Positions 1-11,202 of a stretch of 64,000 nucleotides of DNA are shown here, piece by piece (position 1 is the stretch's first letter; every line of letters begins with the position of its first letter). Source of the stretch: Zonotrichia leucophrys gambelii (Eukaryota; Chordata; Aves; Passeriformes; Passerellidae). Location: assembly GCF_028769735.1 (NCBI RefSeq), contig NC_088173.1:23066038-23130037 (forward strand), read 5' to 3'. The translations under genes and the position numbers were made by a program. The notes beneath the pieces are model-generated. The model saw only the letters and a program-made list of their open reading frames with translations. It was not told where the DNA came from and did no database searches.

Positions 1-3000
1 GAGTTCTGGCATTTAATTTCCTTCTTGTCTTGAGACTCATGTGATGTGATGTGAACTTTGAATTCAACTTGTCCAAACTGCTCTTAAAAAGTGTAATTCT
101 TTTCCTGTGAAATGAATAGTTCTACCTTTCTCCCCAAGGACTTCTAATGGCAATACAAACTGTCATCCAAAGCCCCTTCCAAATGTGAGTGAAGAGACTG
201 GAAAGCGGTTTTCATTAAGTATTCTAACCTAGTTTACTGTTCAGCTTGGATAAATTATCAGGAAAGCAGGTCTTATTTATTGGTGGACAAATGGGTTTTT
301 GCCTGTTTTCAGCTTCCTTTATCTACCTCTGTTGAGGTTGGGATTGAAGGCACTTGAGAGGATTGTTTCCACCCTGTGATATTACATACTTCTAACCAAC
401 TACACACCTGTAATCCCAGTGCTATCAATCAATTTTGGAAGCCTGTTCCACGGCCTCAGGTCAAATGCAGTGCTTTCCAGGGAGTGAGAGTCTGTCTGTA
501 CAGAAAGTTTTATTTTGTGGAAAAAATCCCAAATTATTTGTGAACAAATAAAATCATGAATTAACATGGGAAATAGGTGAACATTGGCAGCTCTAGGGAG
601 TAATGCCTAAATCAGTGTATCAATATGTTTCTGAAGACTGCAGCACTGCATAGAACCTTTTCAGTGGCATAAATTGTGACTGATGGTGCTTGGGCCCTGC
701 TGTCAGCCCTCCTTAAAGACACCTGCTACACTAGATTAGCAAAAGGCTCTTTTTGAAGTGTTTTTGACATAAAATACCATATGCCTATGGTACTTTATAC
801 CCACTAGCCTATGGAATACAGGTCTCTTATGGGTACTCCATTATGCCATTATGGTCTTTGGAAAAATACAATGGTCACAGGAAAACGAGGATAAATTGTT
901 TGGAGTGTGATGTTATTGTTCATCTGTCTTCCCTGAAGAGTAAGGACTGAATGACCAGTTAGGCTCGTACCACTTGCAATTACCTGAAAAGGAAAAGTGT
1001 TTTACTTATTTAGAGAGAATGGCAAGAGTTCTCTCCCTGAAGCTAGAAAATCTTTCTGTCCTGTGATAATTCTCATCAGTTTGTCTAAATATCAGATTCT
1101 TGTCATTGTGGTCTGTCTATAAAAGCAGATTCTGATTTTCACATATGCACGAGTTCAATAGCCAGCAGGATCAGAGATGCATGATAACAGAGTTGTAAAA
1201 AGTATTACTTCTCCATATGGTGTTTTTATACTCTACTAAACTTTCTCATTTTGTCCTTGCTGATCAACAGACTGTCTGCTGTACCTGGATTTGTGCTTCC
1301 TTTCTAAATTTCTTCCACACATGCAAATACTGTGAAGTGTTGCATGATTTAACCTTCCGTTCAAAGACATTAATGTTTCAATTTTGATTTTTACTGAGTT
1401 CTGTCTGCCTGAAGGTCTTCCAGTTCAATAATAGTTGCATTGCATTCATCTCTGCATATCTGTATTGATAATACATGACTGCTTCCTGTGAAATCATCTT
1501 CTAGGAATCAAATTTTAATAAGGTGAAGACATAATATTATTCCAAAAGCTCTGTTTTAAAAGGCTAACACCAGATAAAATATTTTTTTGCTTAAATGGAC
1601 ATTAAAGATGTAACATTTTTGTGTCTCTGAATTGGGAAGTATAGTGTAGTCTAGTTCAGAAAATACATAAAGAGATGCCAAATTATTTCTTTATAATATT
1701 TTCTTTGTTTCTCTTGCCTTTTTAACACAATAATATGCTGGAGGTACATATTGTGTGTATGTGAGATATGCCTGGGACTTATCAGCTGGTTTTTGGAGTT
1801 TCTAGTAGCAATGTCACTTCTGTACTAAGAGTTTTGCTTAGGACCCGCTGCATTTTTGATAGTGAACTGAATGCCACATGGGCTTCATTCTTACAGTTAC
1901 TCTTGCTGTGTAGGTAAAACTAGCCCTACATGGACTACATTCCTGCCTTCAGTTGGAGTGCACAAAGCCTTCAGCCTCTGGTTTCCTTTCATGTCCCCTC
2001 TTACAGGACTTCATCAGTGTAATTTTCTGGCTAAAAGTATTTACAGTAATGCTTTTCAATATGGTATTGGGTAGCCCTTTTTTTTTCAGAACTTGGACTA
2101 TTACTGATGATCTTCATAAATGTTTGAATTGCGTTATTTATAACATACTCTACTGTGTAAAGAAATAAAAAAAAAATCCATACAAATAGCAAAACAATGC
2201 AAACAGCAAACCAAAGCATTTCAGGACTGGTGTTTCTAAAGATTAGGGTGATAGTTTTATCTTATTTTTTTTTTCTTTCCACCTCTTGAAACATGATCAG
2301 TCTAGGATTATTTTTTTCATTCTGAATAATACCTAAAATGAGAGAGAGCTGTTTAACATATTCCATATCCATGGAGTCTATTTATTCAGACTGAATTCCA
2401 CATGGACCATGGATAATCTTTTTCCCAAATGTTTACTGGTATCTGCTCTTAACAAGTGCTGCACAATATAAACTGAAGGCACCATGAAGAAAAGGGGCAT
2501 AATAAAATTAAGCCTTGCTTTTCAGCAAAGTCTGACTTAAGATCAAGAAGTTCAAGTTTCAAATTATTTGGGTTTTAAGGAATTTTTAAAGATTTTTTTT
2601 CTCTAAAGGACATGAATCACATGAATTTAAAAGCATATGAAGAGCCATAGCTAATATTAAGAAATGAGCTACAAGTGGGTTTTAATATATGGCATTGAAA
2701 CTAATGCTTTTAACAGAGATGAAAGGAAATCCAGTTTCATTTCACTGTTTTGTTGAAGTTATCTTCTTGCACTTGTAACCACTCTGTGCCTTGCACCGTC
2801 TGGAAAATCAGGGAAATACTGCTCTGTTTCCCTGTCCCTTCCTATCTCGGCTGGTATGTACAGCTTTCCAAGACAGGCTGGCTGATACTGTGTGGGCATG
2901 TGTGTGGTCTCCAGTACTAACAAAGCTAATTTTGGATGTAGCTTCTAAGCACTGTTGTAATAAAATTGAAAACAAACTGGAAGCACTGGGCTCGAACATT

Positions 3001-4008
3001 TATATGTGATTATTTTTATATTCACTCATGTTTCTGTTGTTGCTGTAGATACTATTTATAGTTGTACTTCCTGTTGATATTTGTTTACATGTCAGAATTA
3101 AATTATGTTTTTCAAAACTTTTCTAAATCAGTTCCCATAGGAAAAAAAGAAACAATTATTTTTAGTAACAGAACTGGAAAGATTACAGATTTGAAAGTAC
3201 TAATATTTCTTCACCCAAACCTCCCAAACACGTAAGAGTTTAAAAATACTTTTTTTTCCTCTTCTTTATAAAGTAAATAAATAACTTTGTTATCTCTTAG
3301 TAGATATAAATATCTCCAGCTGAGCAAACCTTTTCCTGGTTTCCTGGTTAACTGTTTGTGTTTGCTTCCTAGTCCCTCTCAGCATTAAAAGTTCCTGCAG
3401 GTCTTTTCTACTGAGATTTTTCATGTAGAGCAAGTTGTCCTTTTCCAAGGAGACATGCAGTTCCTTCTATCCCACGCCATTTAATCATGTGTTTGTAAAA
3501 ACCTAAGTGAGTAGCTTTCAAAAGCCTTTCCCTTCCTGAGTTTTGTTACCATTCAGGACCACCTATTTTACCTGTTCACTGTTAAGGGAGACTGAACCTG
3601 ATATTCTAGCCTTTCATGAGATGGAGCTGGAAAATGGATCCGTCCCTGCATACTGTTATGGTATGCTTTGGCTTCAACAGTTTTCAATTGAAATCATTTT
3701 GCAGAGAGGGACTTTTGAGTGGAGATTACCTAAAATGCTTCCCCCTTCAGTAGGGCAAGAGAAAATGGGAAAATATAAAAAATATTATTTAGCAGATTGA
3801 TGCTCTGAAATATAGCAGAGAAGAAAAATGTTAAGAGTGGTCTTGTTGCAGGAAGATGAAGAAGTCATGGAGAGCTCATCTGTTGCAGAGTGAAGGCCAG
3901 GTATTTAGGCTGATAACATTTGTTTGCCCTGCATATTGTTGATCATAGAGCAGTTTACTATCTGCCAGTCCCTCTCATGGTAGGGGGAGTGATCTACTCA
4001 GAATGATG

Positions 4009-4075
4009 GTTTACCTTCTTTTCCTTTTCCTCTCCTCTCTGTCTGTCTCTTTTCCACCCTTTCTTCATCTATTTT
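4009..4075. repeat. Polypyrimidine tract
   Basis: A C/T-rich stretch with CTGTCTGTCTCT and CCTTTTCCTCTCC blocks; very few purines. Confidence 0.6.
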
Positions 4076-4465
4076 GTTGTGGCTTTGTTTTTGTCATTGC
4101 ACTTTTAGGTACTGCTTTGGCATTCAGAGACCATACCCACATATGTAAATGAATTGGAAATAATTTAAAGTAAAAAAAAAAAAAAAAGGGAATGAACTAT
4201 AATATAGTGCCTTTAAAACTTCTGAAATACTTTCTGCTGGACATTTGATATGCTTTCCTCTTTATAGCTTTGCACCTCCAGAAAAAAAACCGTTATAATT
4301 GCGGATTATTTTGATAAATATAATAATAGCATTGGTTTTAGGAGTTCTCTTTCCTTAAGTGATGCCTCCTCTATCTAAGATGAACACTCAAGCTAAAGGA
4401 CAGAGACAGGGAGAAATCCTTGACTAGAGACTCTTCTGTGGTGGTTACTGCATAATAATTTTACT

Positions 4466-4530
4466 AGGAAAAAAACAAGAGCCAAGAAAAAAACATGAGA
4501 CAAGAAAAAAATGAAAAAAAACCAAAAAGG
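4466..4530. repeat. A-rich imperfect repeat
   Basis: Several A-runs of six to eight bases alternate with CAAGA or CATGAGA-like spacers. Low complexity; no function is suggested. Confidence 0.6.
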
Positions 4531-5086
4531 ATGAGCTTGGTATTTATTTTATCCATAAGAGAAAAGAAGAATATTTATAATAACTTTAGCTGCTAATTTT
4601 TATATAACAGACTACTTTGTTAATTTTTGAATGACTGGTGTATGTATTTGTCTTATGAATATGCAATTCACAATAATCCTATTTTTTCCAGGATAAAGAA
4701 AGCACATCATATTATTGTCAGTCCACTATAAAAAAAATTCTAACAGGTTTATGTATTTAGCATAGATGGAATTCCTTTCATATTCCAGTCAGCAGGGGCT
4801 TTAATATTGATGCCAGTGTAGCCAAGACTTTACCTGTGGACATTGGAATAAATGCTTATTGAAACACTCTACCATAACTACATCTTTGAGCGTGTGATAA
4901 CAGCAAAAAGTTACCTCATCTAACATTTAGCAGTAGGAATTCTTTATCTTGGCTAAAATGTAGTATTTATCTAGTTTTAAAAGATATTGAGAAGTTCAGG
5001 ACCAAGACTGCCTTCCAAAAGAATTCGGTCTGAAAAAAAGATCTCAAAAGAGGTTACTTTTAATGCAAGAAGATTTACTGTGCAGG

Positions 5087-5170
5087 AAAAAAGAAAAACC
5101 CGCAACAAAAACCAGCCAACCAACCAACCAAAAAAGAAACCTACCAAGAAAACCCTACCAAAAAACCAGC
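5087..5170. repeat. A/C-rich low-complexity tract with CCAA repeats
   Basis: A-runs interspersed with CC, including four tandem CCAA units around 5114-5130. It resembles the tracts at 6524-6720 and 36127-36240. Confidence 0.7.
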
Positions 5171-5426
5171 CCTGTTTAATTGCCATTCTCTTCTTTGAGC
5201 AGAAGCCAGAGTACTAGGCAAAGTGCTGGCAGAATACTTGAAGGTTATTAAGTATGAGCTTGTAAAGTAAAAGTATAAACTCATTTCTGTTTCTTGATGC
5301 AATTTGGAATCAAAAATGTTTGTTACTTTCTGATTAGTCATTATTATCTTCTGCAGGACATTAAATCACACAGCTGTGTGGAAACTTTATTAAATGTATT
5401 ACTGCAGTTCCATGCTCTGTCACCCA

Positions 5427-5490
5427 TTGATGTCTTCCCCCCTCCATCCCTCTGTCCTCCCTTTCTTTTTCTTCCTTTTGTCCTTCCCTG
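5427..5490. repeat. Polypyrimidine tract
   Basis: More than 60 bases almost entirely of C and T, with interruptions. It is the complement of a purine strand. Confidence 0.65.
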
Positions 5491-6523
5491 TTGGGCCAGC
5501 TGCCAAAACGGAGGGTTCCTGAAGATCAATTAGAGAACTTTTTCTTCTCTGCTCCCTTCATCTGTGTTCAGTCTTTAACATAATGTGAAAGGCAGAAAGA
5601 GCTTTAGCCAGCAGTCAAATAGTGTATGATATTCAGTGCCCAAGGTAACAGTACAAGTTTGTACTCAAAATAGTAACTGAAGAAAAAAGGAATAGGTTAA
5701 ATTGTAGGATTTAAAAAAAGCAAATACAGTTTTTCTATACATTCATCTTGAGTTGTGTGAACTAGAATGTTTTCACATCTTTCCAAGTGTGTGAGTTAAG
5801 TATGTGTCAGAGGGAGGAGTAATGTAAACAAAATGTAATATTTATCTTACATGTTCCTACTTTCTTACTTTATATCCATATGATACTTTAAAAATTGAAT
5901 TTTCTAATTTGGGGTAGCATGTAACTGTGCAAATTATCAGATTTCTAGTTTGAGGTTTAATTTATCATGCTGTGATGTTGACAGATCACGTGTGTGTGTA
6001 CTGAGGGTAGTGTTCATCTCTCTAATTTCTTTCTGATACTTGAAGAATCATGTCAAGACTTAAAATAGGTAGCTGTATCATAGAAGCAAGTGAAAATGGA
6101 AAATTCACAGAAGATCCAACTCAAGAAATGTATCCCAGAAAAGCTGCAGACCACATTGCTTAGGGAAGCTCTCTTGGGAGATACAGCAAGTCAGTATTAA
6201 CCTTTCTTTTCCTTAGTCATCATCAACTGGAAAAGTTGATGATGAAAGCAAACCCTGTGAGCTTCAAAAACATCTCTTGTGCCACTTGAGGCAAAAGTTT
6301 GGGAAGAGTAGACTGCTTGCTTAGTTAGGTTGAGCACTGTCTGGATGGCCAGGCTTGAAGGCTCAGCTGTTGGGCAGCAGGCAGTGATGGACAGTGAGGA
6401 GCCTGGGCTTGTTTTGTTTGAGAAAGAGAAGTTTTGAGGCAGCCATAGCAGGCCCCCTGTTGCCTGAAGAATAGTTGCAAGGGATGACAAGGTAAACTCC
6501 AGGTGATACGAGAATGAATCCTG

Positions 6524-6720
6524 AAAAAACCCTAAAAACCAACAAAAAAACCCCCACCAAAACCAGCAACAACAAAAATACCCAAAACCAAACAAAAAAC
6601 CCCAACAACACAGAATAACCCCAATCCCCAAAAAAACCAAAGACCTATCAACCAACTCCCCTTTACCTCCCCAAAAAAACCAAAACAAATAAACAAAAAA
6701 ACCCCACAAAACTAACAAAA
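6524..6720. repeat. A/C-rich low-complexity tract
   Basis: Nearly 200 bases made up of runs of A and C with very few G or T. The opposite strand is T/G-rich and produces a spurious long open frame of Phe, Gly, Trp and Leu. It directly precedes the old CR1 fragment. Confidence 0.8.
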
Positions 6721-6737
6721 GAATCACAGCTAAAAAA

Positions 6738-6982
6738 TTGAGGCTTGAGAGGATCAAATTTAATATTAGGAAAAAATATCTAAAAACATCTCACCTAGAG
6801 AGGCAGTGCAGCAATGGAACAAGTTATCCCAAGGTACTTTGGAGTCTCCATGTGTGAGGGGCTTTGGACATTGTCCAGAAAATGCAATCCTCCAATGACT
6901 GAGCTGCTCTGGTGCGAGCAGAAGCTGGGACTGGGGTTCTCCAGAGGTCTCTGCATAGCAGCATTTGTATGACTTTGAATGA
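6738..6982 (+). mobile_element. Old, diverged CR1 3' fragment
   Basis: This stretch resembles the CR1 3' region. It has a degenerate version of the 'aggttggatattagg' motif (about 6756-6772), a segment like 'cccaaggtactttggagtctcca' (split here: 6828-6851), and 'tctccagaggtctctgca' near 6937-6955. These are typical of older CR1 subfamilies. It is much more diverged than the 17 kb copy. Boundaries are approximate, and an A/C-rich tract adjoins it on the left. Confidence 0.65.
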
Positions 6983-9728
6983 CTTTGCCCTGATAGCCTT
7001 TTTATGTGCAAACAATGTAGAACAGAGGTATTTGTCTTCAATTTTCTGCCAATAACAGATGATTTTCAAATTTTTCTTTTTTGCCTAGCAAAAAGAGTTA
7101 AATTTCTTTTGACTGTTGTATTCAAATAATAGCTAAGAATTGCCTGGAGGCAACTGAATCAGAGACAGGTCAGAAAGAGGTACCCCTGCATGACTTGAGT
7201 TACTGCTTTTGAAAGCAGGCTTAGTGCTTCTTGAAATTCTGGTGAAAGAGGAAGAAATAGGATGTTATGTTAGTTTTTAAAGAATTTCTGATATAGAGTC
7301 TGTTTCTGTACAGATGGGTGTGTTGTAAAAATTATATGGGAATGCTGTCTGGAAATCCTTTCGATTAATTAAAAAACCCTGTTTCCCTCTCAAGTTCTGT
7401 GGTAATGACCAAATAGTTACTGGCACATTTTTTTTCTCAGTTTTACAACAGAAAATTCATGAACTGCAACATTTCTGTATATCTGAAAAATTTCTAATGT
7501 TTATTGGTAAATATTTGGAGTTCAGACTTTTTTATACTTGGATTTGGTTTTATTTTTTTAAAGCAGTGATAACCATACAATATGCTAATATTCTTTCTGA
7601 AGGCCTAAAAGTTGTTTTTCATAATTTAGGGCTATCAGATGAAATTAACCAAATATATATTAAGATTGTGTGATAGCAGTACTATTGATTACCAACTGTG
7701 ATTAGTTGTCCTGTTGTGGAAAAAGTGTTGTTTTAACAAAGGGATTTAAAAACTAATTTTTCCAGTACCGTGGCCTTTTAAGTGAATCAGTGCTGAGGTC
7801 ATTATTCCACCCATGGTGCTCCTCTCTTCTTCCACAGTTCCTCTTCTGTCTCCTGAACTGCATGCAATTTGTCGGAGTTTTAACCATGACCCTTGCTAAA
7901 ATGTGGAGATTACAATGTACTAAGAAAGAGGTATTTGCTATATTTAAAAAGTGTCAGTGCTGATCTTTGTGAAATGTGTTGTGCCCATAGGGGAAGAGAC
8001 TTACTTTGAAGTAGGCAGGAATGAGCTTGTCTAGTCGGTGGGTTTAATTTCAGTTTACAGTGGCATCTACTGATCTGTTTGGTGATACTGTGGTTTTTCA
8101 TCTGCATTTCTACATGGGTGGAAGGGGTTAGGCACTGCCGTGCTCTCAGAATGCCTGGAATCTTGTAATTTTCAGGGGCAGACTTTTTGCACTGATGGAT
8201 GTATAAATCTGGTGATAGCATCTTATACCACTTCAAAGACGACTGCGGCGACTCATTCTTCAACTTCAGGCTGTGTTAAGTGTGTGCTGTCCTTTCCTAA
8301 TAAGTGTAACCGTGTCATATCTCTAGGTCAGCCCAGGGATTTTTCCTCTCTGGTGTGACTCATTTCCAGGACTTTCTCCTGAAGTTGATCTCAGTTGCTC
8401 ATCATCTGCTGAAGCTTTTTACTGAAGATGCAAATGCATTGTTCTGGTCCTTGTCTATCCCTATTTTCCCAGTTGTCTCCTGGCTGAGGTGGTGCCTCAA
8501 TCTTCACCTAAACTGATGCTTCAGAGTTTTTCAATGCTGTTTGTACAGTAATAATTTTTTTCTAGTTCCCTTTTTTTTTTTTTTTTTGATGGTGGAGGGA
8601 CATCAGAATGAGCATGGGGAAGATGGTTGCTCATAGAAGGGCAGACAGCCCACAACAACTATGTTTATAGATTTGGAGTTCTGCAGCTGACTGCTGTGAA
8701 TCTGAGTGAGCTTGCTACTGCCTTTTTAGTGTAACTTGGACTGATTTATACCTGGAATAAAGATGGAAATTGCAAAGTCATTCCACAAAGATCAAAAACC
8801 ATAGTCTCATTTTAGCCATGAACAGGTAGCTGGGCTTTTCACAGTCTAGTCAAAAGCAATTTTCAGACCATGCATAAACTCAGTAGAAAAAAGCTAGAGT
8901 TTTGAAGTACACTGGTACAAATTTTGTGGAGCAGATAAAAAGGAATATTGCTGCTTATCTGAAGAGAAATAACAAGCTTCGTTCTCCAGTGACAGCAATT
9001 ACTTGTCTTTGTAGTCATACAAAATAATTCTTTTGTAAGAGAAGAAATTCCACTGTGCGAAAACAAATATTTGAAATGGAGCAAGTGGTGTGTGTGGAAA
9101 TTTGATGTGTTCATGTAACACTGTTGTGTATAAAGCAAATAGATATTTTTCCATTACAAATGGAAGAGCTTGAAGGTACTGGAGATGAAGTTCACTAAAT
9201 AATAGATATGTCTTCATTCCTTTCCCCTTTTTTATTGACTTCTCATTCATGATACTGGACTATTTACAGTCCTTACTTGCAGTGCTGTTATTATCAGTGC
9301 CCTGATGATGCAAAAGAAAACACTTTTTAATATGTTGTGGTATATATAATGGTTTGTATTTCTGTTTGTGTTTTTAAGGACAAAAAGTACCACTAAGTAT
9401 AATGTCATCAGATACCACACTTTGACATGTTTGTCTGAAATGGTGATCCTTTGAATGCTTTGGAAATAGCACTCTGGTGCACTAACCTCTGGGAAAGTAA
9501 TTTTTATTATTGTTGGCTCCTGTGTTTAGCAAGCAGCTCTCAGCTGACAGACTGTACATTATACAAAAATGTTTGTGACTCAGCTAACAAAAACCCAATG
9601 AAGTATCTAAATTAGGAATTCTGGTTTCATGCCTTTTTTTATTATTACTGCATGCTGTCCTCTCTTACTGAAGTCAGTCCTTTGCAAGTGTATGTGGATG
9701 TTGGCAAGACCACGCTCCATTAGCTTGA

Positions 9729-9734
9729 TATAAG
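9729..9734. repeat. Left target-site duplication of the LTR (TATAAG)
   Basis: TATAAG lies immediately before the LTR 5' TG and is repeated exactly at 10355-10360. Confidence 0.88.
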
Positions 9735-10354
9735 TGTGGGATCTCAGCACCTCAGGACTGAGGTGCCGAGCCACCGAGACCACCCTTGGGGGGCTCGGGA
9801 GTCCTGGAATGTTGCCAGAAGTGTCTGGTGGCTGGACTTTGATCCTACACGGGAGACGACACCTGTATGAGGATAGGAGGATTTCACCAGGGGTGAATGG
9901 TGAAGGGATTAGTTAATTAGAGGGTGAGACACAGGGTTTAGGATTTATGTACAGGGGGGTTTAGAGAAGTAAGATGGAGGAATTGGGGCGTGTCCTGTCC
10001 TTCTTCTTCTTCTTCTTCTCCTCCATCTTTTTTGGTGATGGTGGCACTTTGGGATTGGTCGTTACTGAAAGTGCACCGGACAATAAAAATAAAAAGGATT
10101 GGGGAAAAATGATAAATATTGTACACGTAACCATGGGTATAAAGATAGGTGACTGTCCGGAGGGCTACACAGTGTGCTCATGGCTGGCTGCTGAGCAGAC
10201 CTCTGTCGGGCCGAAAGAAAATCTTTTAGATAAACAATTAATAAACATAAAGACCAAAAGAAGAACTGAAGCCTCTTCTCGTCCTTTGATACGCGGGCTG
10301 CCCCAAGGCCACTCCGGGCCTTTCCAGGCCCTTCAAACAGCCGAAAACCGGACA
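9735..10354 (+). mobile_element. Solo LTR of an endogenous retrovirus (ERVK-like)
   Basis: The 620-base element begins TGTGGG and ends GGACA, so it has the TG...CA termini of retroviral LTRs. The same six bases, TATAAG, lie directly outside both ends (9729-9734 and 10355-10360), a perfect target-site duplication. Six bases is the usual length for class II (ERVK, alpharetrovirus-like) integrases. Inside, a TATAAA lies at 10138-10143 and an AATAAA at 10240-10245, about 100 bases apart, which fits a U3-R-U5 layout on the + strand. A TTC microsatellite sits in U3 (about 10001-10019). No gag, pol or env sequence adjoins it, so it is a solo LTR left by recombination. The intact duplication suggests a fairly young insertion. 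The family name is inference; the boundaries are seen directly. Confidence 0.88.
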
Positions 10355-10360
10355 TATAAG
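10355..10360. repeat. Right target-site duplication of the LTR (TATAAG)
   Basis: TATAAG lies immediately after the terminal CA of the LTR and is identical to 9729-9734. Confidence 0.88.
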
Positions 10361-11006
10361 CAGCTATTCTACTTAAAAGAAAATTTGCCATTTTCATACC
10401 AAAAGTAGAAGGCACAAGCCCAGAATAATTGAAGGCAAAAGTTCATCACACTTTAAATTATATTTAATTATGGATTGATTCTTTTAAAATAGCAATGTGT
10501 GTCTGTAGCCTTCTTTTCTTGCACTACAGTCATTTAGCTGTCAACCTTTATATATGGCTATATTGAGGTATACAATTGCAGTGTGTATTTTCATAGCAGA
10601 CTGAAATATGTATGCCTTTTATAAATTCAAATGAATGTTCATGAGAATGCTGTTTATAAAGAAAAATCAGAAAAATCTAACTGAAAAAAACCCCAATGAA
10701 TAGCTGAAAAGAAAGTAATATAAAATCTCCAGTATAAAGCTACAACATTATTTTGTTACAAAATTATTAATAGCTACCTCTGAGAATTCCTATAATTTAC
10801 TGAGTGAAGTACCAATTTGACAATATACAGATTTTAGAAAAACTCTTGTCTTGTTGCTATTATATGGACTTTTCAAGCCGAAATTTTTGCCAGAGGAAGA
10901 AAAGCAAACAAGAAAAGAAGATCTTTATCTGTGCATACTGTGCTGACACTTTGGGAAAAGGAGAAGGAATGAGTATTGATGCCTCTGTTTTCTGTCCTTC
11001 CTGTAG

Positions 11007-11202
11007 GTGTGCAGGACCCTCACCACGAGAAGATAATTACTGTGACTACTAATGGGAGTATTCACAGCCCCAAGTTTCCACATACATACCCACGCAACAC
11101 TGTGCTGGTGTGGAGATTGGTAGCACTTGATGAAAACGTATGGATACAACTTACTTTTGATGAGAGATTTGGGCTTGAGGACCCAGAAGATGACATTTGC
11201 AA
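11007..11202 (+). CDS. PDGFC: PDGFC exon 2: N-terminal half of CUB domain
   Basis: This 196-base exon encodes residues 40 (split codon) to 105 (split codon). It follows a pyrimidine-rich acceptor ending in TAG at 11004-11006 and ends at a GTAAGT donor at 11203. It opens with G-V-Q-D-P and carries the CUB core with [12 protein letters not shown], then [15 protein letters not shown]. An N-G-S glycosylation sequon lies at residue 55 (11051-11053), as in mammals. Cys104 (11198-11200) is expected to pair with Cys124 in the next exon. The CUB domain keeps the precursor latent and binds matrix. The final AA of codon 105 is completed by the first G of exon 3 to give Lys. The exon length is not a multiple of three, so skipping it would shift the frame. 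Confidence 0.97.

Larger units (their letters stand above)
1..11006 (+). other. PDGFC: PDGFC intron 1 (3' part only)
   Basis: No coding exon is recognisable before 11007, and nothing here resembles exon 1 (signal peptide, CpG-rich first exon), so this is the 3' part of intron 1. It holds homopolymer and pyrimidine runs (4009-4075, 5427-5490), A-rich and A/C-rich tracts (4466-4530, 5087-5170, 6524-6720), an old CR1 fragment (about 6738-6982) and a solo LTR (9735-10354). The stretches 1-4000, 7000-9728 and 10361-11006 look like unique AT-rich intronic sequence with nothing I can name. Confidence 0.85.

Noticed and set aside
6197..6757. Minus-strand open frame of 186 codons, the longest in the window
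   Set aside because: Most of it is the complement of an A/C-rich low-complexity tract, giving a Phe/Gly/Trp/Leu-rich translation with no domain.
9974..10408. Plus-strand open frame of 144 codons
   Set aside because: It lies inside the solo LTR and includes the TTC microsatellite (a Phe/Ser run). LTRs do not normally encode protein.
1..11006. Search for PDGFC exon 1 in the upstream part
   Set aside because: No frame encodes a signal peptide followed by the expected sequence up to residue 39 with a suitable GT donor, and no CpG-rich first exon is seen.
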